64,000 nucleotides of DNA, from positions 1 to 64,000 of the forward strand of contig NZ_JASCIR010000029.1 in assembly GCF_029968095.1 (NCBI RefSeq). The letters run 5' to 3'. The translations under genes and the position numbers were made by a program. The notes below the pieces were generated by a model, which worked only from the letters and a program-made list of their open reading frames with translations, was not told the DNA's origin and made no database searches. This document shows positions 46,008 through 55,118 of this stretch, in pieces (positions within the stretch are counted from its first letter, which is position 1; every line of letters begins with the position of its first letter). Origin of the DNA: Streptomyces solicavernae (GTDB lineage: Bacteria > Actinomycetota > Actinomycetes > Streptomycetales > Streptomycetaceae).

Positions 46008-46375
46008 TCAAGCCGCCTGCGCGACCGGCAGGACGGGGGTGAAGACCCGGTTGTCGCGCAGCAAGGCCCACAGGACGCCGGCGCGTCGGCGAGCCAGAGC
46101 GATGACGGCCTGGACGTGCTTGCAGCCCTCGTCGCACTTCTTCAGGTAGATGTCGCGGTTCGGCCCGTCGCGGATGGTCTGGGCGGACATGTGGAACACC
46201 CGTCGCAGGCGGCGGCTGTGGCGCTTGGGCCTGTGCTGCCTCCGGAGCGGTCGTGGCAACCGTGTCGGCACCCCCGACGCTGCGGTTGGCCTGCCAGGCC
46301 GTCAGCCGTGCTCGCCCGCGGCGGCGGATCGCCGCCGGGGTCTGGTAGCCGGTCAGCAGGACCAGGGCGCCCCGG
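46008..46375 (-). pseudogene. IS110-family transposase remnant
   Basis: Two pieces of an IS110 transposase are visible in different minus-strand frames. LVLLTGYQTPAAIRRRGRAR and LTAWQANRSVGGADTVATTA come from the central part. RDGPNRDIYLKKCDEG and HVQAVIALARRRAGVLWALL come from the C-terminal end. The DEDD domain and the catalytic serine region are missing. It lies between a GntR operator pair and frc2, in the opposite orientation. Confidence 0.72.
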
Positions 46376-46470
46376 AGAGCCGGACGGCCACTCCTGAGAA
46401 GCCACCACCGGCAGAGACCCATAAGCCACATCCGGCCCTCCCGGGCCGCCTGACAACTTACGGAGGAACC

Positions 46471-47700
46471 ATGGCCAAAGCACTTGAGGGAGTCCGCGTC
46501 GTCGACATGACGCACGTCCAGTCAGGGCCCTCGACTACGCAGATCCTCGCCTGGCTCGGTGCTGACGTGATCAAGGTGGAGGCGCCCGGCCGCGGTGACA
46601 TCACCCGGGGGCAGCTGCGAGACGTGCCCGACGCGGACAGCCTCTACTTCACGATGCTGAACTGCAACAAGCGCAGCATCACGGTGAACATGAAGTCCGA
46701 TCAGGGCAAGGACGTGTTCACCAGGCTCGTCCAGGAGGCCGACCTTCTCGTGGAGAACTTCGGTCCGGGTGTGATGGATCGTTTCGGATTCAGCTGGGAG
46801 CGGCTGCAGGAGCTGAACGAGCGGCTCATCTACGCGTCCATCAAGGGATTCGGGCCCGGGCGGTACGCGGACCTCAAGGCGTACGAAGTGGTGGCCCAGG
46901 CCATGGGCGGTGCCATGAGCACCACCGGATTCGAAGACGGGCCGCCCACCGCGACGGGCGCCCAGATCGGCGACTCCGGCAGCGGCATTCACCTTGTGGC
47001 CGGCATTCTCGCCGCCCTTTACCAGCGCACGCACACCGGGCGCGGCCAGCGCGTCATGGTGGCCATGCAGGACGCCGTCCTCAACCTGTGCCGGGTCAAG
47101 CTCCGCGACCAGCAACGGCTGACGCACGGTCCGCTGGCCGAGTACCCCAACAAGACGTTCGACGACGAGGTGCCGCGCTCGGGAAACGCGTCCGGCGGCG
47201 GCCAGCCCGGCTGGGCCGTGAGGTGCGCGCCGGGCGGACCCAACGACTACGTCTACATCGTCGTCCAACCCGTCGGCTGGAAGCCGATCACCGAGCTGAT
47301 CGGCCGCCCGGAACTCGCCGACGACCCGGAGTGGGCCACCCCCGAGGCTCGTGTCGCCAGGCTGGACAAGGTCTTCTCGCTCATCGAGGAGTGGACCTCC
47401 GGGCTCACCAAGTGGGAGGTCATGGACCGGCTCAACGCTCACGACATCCCGTGCGGCCCGATCCTCTCGACGAAGGAACTCATCGCCGACCCCACCCTGG
47501 CCGAGCTGGGCACCGTGGTCGAAGTGGACCACCCCGAGCGGGGCAGCTTCAAGACGGTCGGATGTCCACTGCGACTGTCCGACTCCCCCGTGGAGGTGGA
47601 ACGTTCGCCACTGCTGGGCGAGCACACGGAGGAGGTGCTGGGCGCCCTCGGCTACGCGCCACAGGAGATCGAGGAGCTCCGGGGCGCCGGCGCACTCTGA
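46471..47700 (+). CDS. Formyl-CoA:oxalate CoA-transferase paralogue (CaiB/BaiF family)
   Basis: 409 residues of class III CoA-transferase. It shares the HVQSGPSTTQILAWLGADV start, TMLNCNKRSI, and the nucleophilic aspartate D168 in AQIGDSGSGIH with Frc enzymes. The glycine loop that closes over the active site reads ASGGGQPGW, whereas Frc and the second copy at 56 kb read AGGGGQPGW, so donor or acceptor preference may differ. A GGAGGA site lies 3 nt upstream. It probably transfers CoA to oxalate from formyl-CoA or another donor such as succinyl- or acetyl-CoA. It is separated from two GntR motifs by an IS110 remnant. Confidence 0.9.
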   Translation: MAKALEGVRVVDMTHVQSGPSTTQILAWLGADVIKVEAPGRGDITRGQLRDVPDADSLYFTMLNCNKRSITVNMKSDQGKDVFTRLVQEADLLVENFGPGVMDRFGFSWERLQELNERLIYASIKGFGPGRYADLKAYEVVAQAMGGAMSTTGFEDGPPTATGAQIGDSGSGIHLVAGILAALYQRTHTGRGQRVMVAMQDAVLNLCRVKLRDQQRLTHGPLAEYPNKTFDDEVPRSGNASGGGQPGWAVRCAPGGPNDYVYIVVQPVGWKPITELIGRPELADDPEWATPEARVARLDKVFSLIEEWTSGLTKWEVMDRLNAHDIPCGPILSTKELIADPTLAELGTVVEVDHPERGSFKTVGCPLRLSDSPVEVERSPLLGEHTEEVLGALGYAPQEIEELRGAGAL

Positions 47701-48377
47701 CCGGAGGACGGGGGCGCTACGACGCACAAGGAGGCCGCTGATGCCGCAGCCTTGGGCGGGACACGAACGCTGCACAGGTAGAGGGAGTGTTCCGGTGGCT
47801 CGATCTTCAACGCGACCCGAAATCCAGTCGCCCTCGGGAGCGGTCGACGCGACCGCCCGGCCACATCCCCCACAAGACCGGCGCCGGCGGGGCCCCGGGC
47901 GGGTCGGGGCGTGCAGAGGAGGCCGGCCCGGACATCGAGCAAATTCTGGCGAACAGCGGCTGCAAAGTCGACGTCAGCATTCTGGGCACGGCATTCCACA
48001 TTTATGATTCAGTTTTTTCGGACGGTGGGCGTCAGTCGGCGTCGACAGCAGACACTGCCCGCGCCTGACAAAAGACCAATAACGGCAGGCTGCCTGCTGG
48101 GGCGTATTTATGTACCAGGCTCCACTACCGGCATACCCTCGTTCTCCTGGTGATATGGCGACGTCGAATCCGGCGAGGTCGCGCCTACATGCATGAATGC
48201 TCCTCCGTCGAAAAATTGTCGTGCGAGCCCTTGTGTTGTCCGAAAATAGCTCCTACCGTTTCGGCATTAATCCGGGCCGCGCGCTCTCCCGTAATAGTTG
48301 CTGTGCTGCTCACTGCACAGCGCTAAGAGGTGAATTGCGGGCTAAAGGCTAGAACGACCTGATCAGGAGTCCGAATT
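47701..48377. other. Long intergenic region upstream of the ggt-like gene
   Basis: About 680 bp without a supported gene; the second half is clearly AT-richer than the coding DNA. A GCTGTG (48300-48305) and CACAGC (48316-48321) inverted repeat with a 10-nt spacer lies about 55 bp before the next start and could be an operator. No GntR motif was found here. Confidence 0.5.
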
Positions 48378-49976
48378 ATGTCTCGCACGACACGCCCCGT
48401 GGCGCTTGCCCGTAACGGCATGGTGAGTTCACCGCATTACCTGGCCTCCACAGCGGGCCTGCAGGTCCTCCAGGAGGGTGGCTCCGCGGTGGACGCGGCG
48501 GTCGCGATCAACGCCACGCTCGGTGTGGTCTATCCCCACATGACCGGTCCGGGCGGCGATGCGTTCTGGTTGATCTACGACGCGGAGTCACGGCGCGTCC
48601 ACGCGCTCAACGGCAGTGGTCGGGCCGGCGCGGCCGCCACCCGCGACTTCTACCGCCGACAGGGGCATCACGAAATTCCCACCCGGGGTCCACGGGCGGT
48701 AGTGACCGTGCCCGGCGCCGTGGACAGCTGGTGCACCGCACACGATCGGTACGGCAAGCTGCCGCTGGAGCGGTTGCTGGCACCTGCCATCACCTACGCC
48801 CGGAGCGGGTTCGCGGTCTGCGCCGGACTTGCCTCGTGCACGGCCGAGTTGACCGACATGCTCAGTACCCATGAGGCCACCCGCAGCACGATGCTGCCCG
48901 GCGGCAGCGCGTCGCTCATGGGGGAAGTCCTCTCACTGCCGAAACTCGCCGAGACGTTGGAAGCGGTCGCGCAGAAGGGCCGGGACGGCTTCTACCAAGG
49001 CCCGGTGGCCGATGAAATCACCCGTGCCCTGCAGAGCCAGGGCGGCCTGCTCACCACCGCCGATTTCGCCGCGCACTCCTCCGACTGGACCGAGCCGATC
49101 AGCACGACGTATCGCGGCTACCGCGCCTACCAGCACGGACCGAACTCTCAGGGATTCGCGCACCTCATGGCGCTGAACATCCTGGAGAATTTCAACATCT
49201 CAGGGATGGACCACCACGGACCCGGTTACGTACACCTGCTGGTCGAAGCCACCAAGCAGGCGTTCGGCGACCGCGACCGCTACCTCACCGACCCCGAATT
49301 CGCCGACATCCCACTGGACCGGCTGCTGTCTGCGGAGTACGCGGCGGACATGGCCGGCCGGATCACGGACGCACCAGGGAGCCCGCTGATGCCGGCCACG
49401 CGACTGGGAGGCGACACCACCTGCAGTGTCGTGGTGGACGCCCAGGGCAACGCGGTATCGGTGATCCAGAGCCTGTACCACGAGTTCGGCTCCGGATACA
49501 TCGGCGGGGAGACCGGCGTCCTCCTCCAGAACCGCGGCTCGTTCTTCTCACTCGACGACGAGCACCCGAACCGGCTGGAACCGGGCAAGCGCACCTTCCA
49601 CACGCTGATGCCCGGCATGCTCTTCCGCGACGGACAGCCGTACCTGGTGTACGGAACGATGGGCGGCGAAGGGCAGCCGCAGACGTCGACCGCGCTGGTC
49701 ACCCGGATCGTGGATTTCGGTTGCGATGTGCAGACCGCCATCGACGCGCCGCGCTGGCTGTACGGGCGCACCTGGGGCGAGGCCCGGCGCGACCTGCGGA
49801 TGGAGAGCCGATTCTCCGCAGCCACCCTCGACACCCTCGGAAACCTGGGACATCCCGTCCGACAGGCCGGTGCCTGGGACGACACGATGGGCCATGCCCA
49901 AGCCATCCGCATCACCGACGGCGTACTCGCGGGCGGCGCAGACCCGCGTGGAGAGGGCCTGGCGCTCGGCTGGTGA
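48378..49976 (+). CDS. Gamma-glutamyltransferase-family Ntn hydrolase
   Basis: 532 residues. The self-processing nucleophile is expected at Thr347 in GGDTTCSVVVD, and the oxyanion/GG motif is seen in GTMGGEGQPQTSTALV. There is no signal peptide, unlike classical periplasmic or secreted enzymes, so it is probably cytoplasmic, like the YwrD-type subgroup. Such proteins hydrolyse gamma-glutamyl bonds or related amides. AGGAG lies 8 nt before the ATG. It is followed after 34 nt by a lactate-type permease and then a small membrane protein, making a probable three-gene transport and hydrolysis operon. Why it lies in an oxalate region is not clear. Confidence 0.88.
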   Translation: MSRTTRPVALARNGMVSSPHYLASTAGLQVLQEGGSAVDAAVAINATLGVVYPHMTGPGGDAFWLIYDAESRRVHALNGSGRAGAAATRDFYRRQGHHEIPTRGPRAVVTVPGAVDSWCTAHDRYGKLPLERLLAPAITYARSGFAVCAGLASCTAELTDMLSTHEATRSTMLPGGSASLMGEVLSLPKLAETLEAVAQKGRDGFYQGPVADEITRALQSQGGLLTTADFAAHSSDWTEPISTTYRGYRAYQHGPNSQGFAHLMALNILENFNISGMDHHGPGYVHLLVEATKQAFGDRDRYLTDPEFADIPLDRLLSAEYAADMAGRITDAPGSPLMPATRLGGDTTCSVVVDAQGNAVSVIQSLYHEFGSGYIGGETGVLLQNRGSFFSLDDEHPNRLEPGKRTFHTLMPGMLFRDGQPYLVYGTMGGEGQPQTSTALVTRIVDFGCDVQTAIDAPRWLYGRTWGEARRDLRMESRFSAATLDTLGNLGHPVRQAGAWDDTMGHAQAIRITDGVLAGGADPRGEGLALGW

Positions 49977-50010
49977 CGGTGACCGGAACACAGGCGAAAG
50001 GAGCACGGCC

Positions 50011-51678
50011 ATGAAGCTCGAACCGAACATCTGGCTCTGGCTCATAGCCTTCGTGCCGCTGGGACTGCTGCTCTTCCTCATGCTGTTTCGCCGCTGGGGA
50101 GCCGCCGAGGCAGGCGTCGTGGGCTGGATGGTGACCGCGCTGATCGCGCTGACGGTGTTCAAGTTGCCCGTCGACGCAATCGGATTGAAGAGCGTGAAAG
50201 GCTTCTTCGAATCGATCACCATCATCTACATCATCCTGGCCGCGATCTTGATCTATGACGTGGCGAAGGAGGCCAATGCGTTTGAACCGCTCCAGCGGGG
50301 AATGACGCGCATCTTCGCCCACCCGCTGCTGCAGATCATGGCAATCGGCTGGGTGTTCGGAGGATTCCTGCAAGGGATCACCGGATTCGGCGTGCCGGTC
50401 GCAGTGTGTGCACCCCTGCTGATCGGCATCGGAGTACGCCCGGCCTACGCAGTGGCCATCGCACTCATCGGGCAGGCGTGGAACAACACGTTCGGCACCC
50501 TGGGAGCCGCCTGGCTCGGGTTGGAGCAGGTCACCAAGCTGTCGGCGGACCAGAGCGCCACCACCGCGTGGCAAACCGCGTTGCTGATCTTGGTCGTCGT
50601 GGTCGCGAGCGGGTTCGTGATTTCTTGGATGTACGGCGGATTCCGCGGCCTGCGCGAGGGTCTCGTGGCGGTGCTCTCGATATCCGTGGCGCAGGGCGGG
50701 GTCACGATAGCCCTCGCGAAGTGGAATCCGACCCTCAACGGATTCGCTGCAGGCCTCGCGGCGCTGCTCGTGGCCGCCGGCCTTGCGCGGTTGCCGATGT
50801 ACCGCCGGCCGTCGCGCGTGACGAACAGTCGCGTACTGGAGCCGGCGCACCAGGCCGACGCCATGGTGGCGGCGCCACGCGCAGCGGACACGGTCTCGGG
50901 CGGACGACACACGTCACCTCCTGCGCCCGCCGCCGCCCCGGGAGGCGCGATGCCGATGACACTGTCGGCCGCGTTCATCCCGTACGGCACCCTGCTCGTG
51001 GTCACCTGTGTGGTTCTGCTGGTCGGCCCGCTCAACGAGGTGCTGTCACGGCCGAGTGTGGGATTGAGCTTCCCATCGACCAACACCGGGCTCGGGGTGG
51101 TCACCGAGGGATCGACTGAGCGATTCGAGTTCGCCACGCATGCCGGAACGCTGCTCCTGGTGACCGCGGTGATCAGCTACGTCGTCTACCGCAAGCGCGG
51201 GCACCTCGACCGCGGCACCTGGCGCCGCGTCCTCAGCAGCACGGTGGAGAAGTCGGTGGCACCCACCATCGCGGTCATCACGCTGGTCGGGATGGCCGAG
51301 GTGATGCAGGCATCAGGGCAGGCGGCCGTGCTGGCCACCCAGGTCGCGGTGTGGACCGGCGGGATCTACCTCCTGTTGGCGCCCATGGTCGGGCTGTTCG
51401 GCACCTTCATCACCGGCTCCAACATGTCCAGCAACCTGCTGTTCGGAAACTTCCAGCAAGCCACCGCCCAAGCGGGCGGGCTGAGCACTTCAGCTGTTCT
51501 CAGCGCGCAGACCGCAGGCGCGGCGACCGCCAGCGCCATCGCGCCCAGCAAGATCCTTCTCGGCACGACCACCGCAGCCATCGCCGGGCAGGAGGGCAAG
51601 GTGCTACGGCTCCTGCTGCCGTTCGCGGTGGGCGTCACCCTCGTCGTCGGGTTGATCACCACATTTCTGCTGAACTGA
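50011..51678 (+). CDS. L-lactate permease-family transporter (LctP/GlcA type)
   Basis: 555 residues with about twelve or more hydrophobic segments and the family motifs GGFLQGITGFGVPVAVCAP and LFGTFITGSNMSSNLLFGN. The family takes up lactate, glycolate and related 2-hydroxy acids with protons. The ATG follows AAAGGAG by 8 nt; the frame open upstream is a shadow of the ggt-like gene. It is sandwiched between the gamma-glutamyltransferase-like gene and a small membrane protein. In this context uptake of a C2 acid such as glycolate, glyoxylate or oxalate is possible; the sequence does not decide. Confidence 0.92.
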   Translation: MKLEPNIWLWLIAFVPLGLLLFLMLFRRWGAAEAGVVGWMVTALIALTVFKLPVDAIGLKSVKGFFESITIIYIILAAILIYDVAKEANAFEPLQRGMTRIFAHPLLQIMAIGWVFGGFLQGITGFGVPVAVCAPLLIGIGVRPAYAVAIALIGQAWNNTFGTLGAAWLGLEQVTKLSADQSATTAWQTALLILVVVVASGFVISWMYGGFRGLREGLVAVLSISVAQGGVTIALAKWNPTLNGFAAGLAALLVAAGLARLPMYRRPSRVTNSRVLEPAHQADAMVAAPRAADTVSGGRHTSPPAPAAAPGGAMPMTLSAAFIPYGTLLVVTCVVLLVGPLNEVLSRPSVGLSFPSTNTGLGVVTEGSTERFEFATHAGTLLLVTAVISYVVYRKRGHLDRGTWRRVLSSTVEKSVAPTIAVITLVGMAEVMQASGQAAVLATQVAVWTGGIYLLLAPMVGLFGTFITGSNMSSNLLFGNFQQATAQAGGLSTSAVLSAQTAGAATASAIAPSKILLGTTTAAIAGQEGKVLRLLLPFAVGVTLVVGLITTFLLN

Positions 51679-51703
51679 CGGCAACGCACCGGAGGTAGTC
51701 GAG

Positions 51704-51946
51704 ATGAACCGGAACGCGCGCATCCAGACCTGGGCGACTCTCGTGGCCGTGATGGGCCTGCCACTGCTGTATGTCGGTGGTGTCCACCACATGTTGCCGC
51801 TCTCCGTCATCGGGCTGGTCACCTTTACGGCAGCCCTGCTGGGGAGTCTCACGCCGCGATTCCTTCCCCAGCCGGCCGAGACAGCCAGAACCGAGAGCTC
51901 CAGCATCGAGGCGGCGGGCGGACCCGACGTCGCAGCACCACGCTGA
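51704..51946 (+). CDS. Small membrane protein downstream of the permease
   Basis: 80 residues with two hydrophobic segments (WATLVAVMGLPLLYVGGV and MLPLSVIGLVTFTAALLGS) and a polar tail. GGAGG lies 8 nt before the ATG, and the gene begins 25 nt after the permease stop. It is probably an accessory subunit or stabiliser of the permease, by analogy with other small proteins encoded after transporters. No family was recognised. Confidence 0.7.
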   Translation: MNRNARIQTWATLVAVMGLPLLYVGGVHHMLPLSVIGLVTFTAALLGSLTPRFLPQPAETARTESSSIEAAGGPDVAAPR

Positions 51947-52100
51947 TTCCGCCGATCGGAGCGACCGTGCTGATCGCAGCCCTCGACACGAGTGGCGACG
52001 ACCGGCACGGTCGCTCCATGCCGCCTGCCTCAGTGTCCGTTCGGGCGTGCGCCCGAGCGGGTCAACACGACGGCACAAGTCGCCTGCCCGCCAAAGGAGT

Positions 52101-53027
52101 TCAGGGGTACGGACGACGGCGGGCCGACGGGCTGCATGCACCTGAGCGGTCGGGCCGTAGGACCAGCCTGTGTGGTGCATCGGCAACGTACAGCAGGAGT
52201 TCCTCGATGAACGACGCCTTGAGGTCCCGGTCACCACCCGGCACCGTCGCGATGACGAACTCGATCTCCCCCAAGGCAGGGAGCCGGCCGATTCCGGTGA
52301 GATCGCTCAGTCCGTACGGCACGAGCCTGCGCGCGGAAACGGCCAGGCCCAGGCCTGCCCGGACCGCTGCCCACACGCCGTTGGTGTCACTGCTCGTCGC
52401 CGTGGGGGACCATGGCCGGCCTCGACCGCTGAGGGTGCGAAGGCCGCGCATCACTGCCCTGTTCGGGTACGACGGGAGAACGAGGGGCAAGGGGCGCTGG
52501 GGGTCGATGGGCGTGTGGGGCTGGCCGACCAGCACCAGCTCGTCCTGCCAGGCGAGCCTGCTCGTGCTCCCGTCGTCGCCGTGTGCCCGTTCGCTGTACA
52601 CGAGGTCGAGTGCGCCGTTGTGAAGCATGGTCGTCAGCTGCCTGCTGGACCTGACGGTGAGTTCTATGCGGATGGCCGGGTTGTCCTCGACGAATTCCGC
52701 GAGCATCTCCGTCGTGCCGGTCTCCGAGAGCTCTTCCGCCAGGCCGAAGCGCAACGGCCCGCACAGCGGCGGGGCGGCGAAGTGCTCCGCAGCTCGCAGG
52801 TGTTCCCTGAGTATCTGCTGAGCCAGGCCGACCAGGCTCTCGCCGTCGGGAGTGAGGCTCACAGTAGGGGTGTCTCGGGTGAAGAACTCTCGCCCCAGCG
52901 ACTGTTCCAGTTTGCGGATGCGCTGGCTCACGGTCGATTGCTGTACGCCGAGTTCGGCGGCCGCGTGGGTGAAGCTGAGCGTCCGTGCCACCGTCAGGAA
53001 CGTCCTGAGCTGAATCGGATCCGACAT
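52101..53027 (-). CDS. LysR-family transcriptional regulator
   Basis: 308 residues from the ATG 4 nt after AGGAGA. The N-terminal helix-turn-helix reads FLTVARTLSFTHAAAELGVQ followed by QSTVSQRIRKLEQSLG. The substrate-binding domain follows, with a basic arginine-rich tail. It is convergent with the ggt-permease operon and downstream of the ferredoxin-reductase remnant in the same orientation. Its target could be the ggt-permease genes or the PAS-ferredoxin locus; no clear T-N11-A site was singled out. Confidence 0.9.
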   Translation of the reverse strand: MSDPIQLRTFLTVARTLSFTHAAAELGVQQSTVSQRIRKLEQSLGREFFTRDTPTVSLTPDGESLVGLAQQILREHLRAAEHFAAPPLCGPLRFGLAEELSETGTTEMLAEFVEDNPAIRIELTVRSSRQLTTMLHNGALDLVYSERAHGDDGSTSRLAWQDELVLVGQPHTPIDPQRPLPLVLPSYPNRAVMRGLRTLSGRGRPWSPTATSSDTNGVWAAVRAGLGLAVSARRLVPYGLSDLTGIGRLPALGEIEFVIATVPGGDRDLKASFIEELLLYVADAPHRLVLRPDRSGACSPSARRRPYP

Positions 53028-53108
53028 CGTGTCTCCTGCTTCGAAATGCACCCTGGCTACGTGTGGTGGAGGGAAACAGCCCACCGCCGCCCGGCGCCTG
53101 TGATCGCC

Positions 53109-53671
53109 TCAGCTCGCCTGCCGTGCGGACAGGCCGAGCGCGTTCCAGGGAGTCGCGGAGACGACGTGGTGCCGGAAAGGAACGGATCTGCTTCGGCATG
53201 TTCCAGCCGAGTACGCCGGTGACGATGCCGCAACGGGCGTAGAGGGCGACGAAGCGGCCGTCGGCTGGATCACCGTCCAGTGCGCAGCACGTGCACACCT
53301 TGCAGGTCGGCCTGCCCCGGAAACATCCGGGGCTCCAGTCCGGTGGCCACGACGATGGTGTCCGATCCCGGACGGCGGCCGGAGGCGGTCTCGACCGTAC
53401 GAGTCGCCACATCGAGGCCCACGGCCGTGTCCCCGAGCATGAACTCGGCGGCCAGGCCGGCGATTTCGACGTCGTCCCGCATCCGCGAGCGTTCGGGCTG
53501 CCATGCCCCGGAGAGGATCTGCTTGGACAGCGGTGGGCGGTCGTAAGGATGGTCATGCCCGGCTCCGAGCACCGTCACCCGGCCCTGGTGGCCTCCTCGG
53601 CGCAGCGCCTCGACCGTGGCCGGGCCTGCGGCCGAGGCACCGGCCACCAGGACGCTTCCCGATGCGCTCAC
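53109..53671 (-). pseudogene. Ferredoxin reductase (FAD-dependent) with internal deletion
   Basis: The GTG start overlaps the stop of the PAS-ferredoxin gene. The first 120 residues carry the FAD motif VLVAGASAAGPATVEALRRG, DRPPLSKQILSG and IVVATGLEPR, as in ferredoxin/rubredoxin reductases of oxygenase systems. The frame then stops after VHVLRTGR. In another frame the typical C-terminal text GDPADGRFVALYARCGIVTG follows at once. The NADH-binding domain is thus deleted and the frame broken, so the protein is probably inactive although its partner ferredoxin gene is intact. Confidence 0.72.
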
Positions 53672-54327
53672 GCCGACTTGCTCACGCGGATCGCACCGGA
53701 GGGGCACCTGCCGGCCGCCTCCTGGACAACGGTGTGCTCAGACCTGCCCGGCACTGCGTTCAGCAGTACTACGGTCCCGTCGTCGTCCCGTTGGTCGAAC
53801 ACCGTCGGCGCGAGGAGCGTGCACTGGCCCGCGCCACAGCACTTGTCCTCGTCGACGGTCACGTGCATCTGTGACTCGCGGGCGAGGCGCTGCTCGACCT
53901 CGGCGAGCCTGGTCCGCAGTTCCTGCTCGGCCTTGCGGCGGTCCGAGACCTCACGCATGATCGCGGAGATCCCGGCGAGACGGCCTGTGTCGTCACGCAG
54001 CAGGGCCACGCTGAACTCGATCGACAGGCGGTGGCCGTCCCGGTGGGTGGCAGGCACGTTCAACGGCGCGTCCCCGTAACGGGTTTGTCCGGTGGCCATC
54101 GTTCTGTGATAGCCCTCCCAGTGCCGCTCCCGCAGCTTCTCCGGGATGATCAGGTCGAGGCTCCGGCCCAGCGCCTCGGCCGCAGTATGGCCGAACACGC
54201 GTTCCGCCCCAGGGTTCCACAACCGGATGATCCCCTCCGGGTCGGTCACCACGATGGCCTCGGACGCCTCCTGCACGACCAACTGCGCCAGCCAGTCGGC
54301 GGATTGCGCACTCCTGACATCGCCCAT
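53668..54327 (-). CDS. PAS domain-ferredoxin fusion protein
   Basis: 219 residues. Residues about 12-130 form a PAS domain (EAIVVTDPEGIIRLWNPGAE, then RYGDAPLNVPATHRDGHRLS). Residues 130-152 are a charged helix or coiled coil. The C-terminal 65 residues are a P450-type [3Fe-4S]/[4Fe-4S] ferredoxin: HVTVDEDKCCGAGQCTLLAP with C163, C164 and C169, and RCPSGAI with C208. A GGAGAAG site precedes the ATG. A near-perfect GntR motif lies 41-59 bp upstream, and the gene overlaps the broken ferredoxin reductase. The fusion suggests a redox-sensing or redox-delivering protein. No output domain (kinase, cyclase, HTH) is present. Its function is unknown. Confidence 0.85.
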   Translation of the reverse strand: MGDVRSAQSADWLAQLVVQEASEAIVVTDPEGIIRLWNPGAERVFGHTAAEALGRSLDLIIPEKLRERHWEGYHRTMATGQTRYGDAPLNVPATHRDGHRLSIEFSVALLRDDTGRLAGISAIMREVSDRRKAEQELRTRLAEVEQRLARESQMHVTVDEDKCCGAGQCTLLAPTVFDQRDDDGTVVLLNAVPGRSEHTVVQEAAGRCPSGAIRVSKSA

Positions 54328-54367
54328 GATGCTTCTCCTTCCTCGCCGCTGGAGTCAGCAGCAACAA

Positions 54368-54386
54368 GGGATACTGTATACAGTAC
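54368..54386. promoter_or_regulatory. GntR-type operator upstream of the PAS-ferredoxin gene
   Basis: GGGATACTGTATACAGTAC is the most symmetrical copy of the motif in the window (ATACTGTATACAGTAC). It lies 41-59 bp before the PAS-ferredoxin start and 166 bp before the divergent CoA-binding protein gene. Confidence 0.7.
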
Positions 54387-54551
54387 ACTCTCGTGTGGTG
54401 CGGAGGTTGCTGAGGCTTTGCCGGTCCGGGTGCCTTCAGCCGGGTGCCTTCAGGGCTGGGAGATCGAGACTGGGCGCACCGGTGGCATCGCCCCTGGTTC
54501 ATTTCTCGGGAAACGGTTCCATTTTCTCTGCCATTCGTTGATGATGCCTTA

Positions 54552-54971
54552 ATGGCACTCTATAGCGATGATGCGACAATGACCGAAATTCTGACCAAAG
54601 CCGGAGACGTCTGGGCCGTCGTCGGCCTGTCAAATAATCCGGACCGGGCTGCCTACCGGGTGGCGGAGAAGCTGCAGCGCATAGGAAAAAGGATCGTTCC
54701 CGTCCACCCCAAGTCGGAGACGGTCCACGGTGAGCAGGGCTACCGCTCGCTCACCGATATTCCCTTCCCGGTGGATGTGGTGGACGTGTTCGTCAATTCC
54801 GCACTGGCCGGTGAAATAGCTGACCAAGCCGTAGCCGTAGGAGCCAAGGCGGTGTGGTTCCAGTTGGACGTCATCGATGAGTCCGCTTATCAGCGGACTC
54901 GTGAATCCGGACTGCTGATGGTGATGGACCGCTCGCCGGGGCGGGAGATTCCCAGGCTGGGACTCGGCTGA
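54552..54971 (+). CDS. CoA-binding domain protein
   Basis: 139 residues forming one small Rossmann-like CoA-binding domain: VWAVVGLSNNPDRAAYRVAE, RIVPVHPKSETVHG and AKAVWFQLDVIDE. Such stand-alone proteins (YccU-like) bind CoA or CoA esters, and similar domains start acyl-CoA synthetases. The start is uncertain; an ATG at 54579 is possible, and neither has a strong ribosome site. It is divergent from the PAS-ferredoxin gene across the best GntR motif and is followed by a strong hairpin. A role in sensing or buffering CoA esters of oxalate metabolism is plausible but inferred. Confidence 0.82.
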   Translation: MALYSDDATMTEILTKAGDVWAVVGLSNNPDRAAYRVAEKLQRIGKRIVPVHPKSETVHGEQGYRSLTDIPFPVDVVDVFVNSALAGEIADQAVAVGAKAVWFQLDVIDESAYQRTRESGLLMVMDRSPGREIPRLGLG

Positions 54972-55010
54972 TAGACGCGGTCAACAACCATAAAAATTCG
55001 ATGTAGCGCA

Positions 55011-55051
55011 CGCTTTTGGCCCCGCCAGGTCTACCGGTGGGGCCAAAAGCG
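55011..55051. terminator. Strong bidirectional hairpin between convergent genes
   Basis: CGCTTTTGGCCCC and GGGGCCAAAAGCG form 13-bp perfect arms, with more pairing possible inside the loop. It lies between the convergent CoA-binding and HPP genes. Confidence 0.8.
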
Positions 55052-55118
55052 ATCTGGAACAAGAAACGTGCTCACCCGGACATGTGCTCACGCCCATGAG
55101 GCTTCCCCGGGAGAGCAG

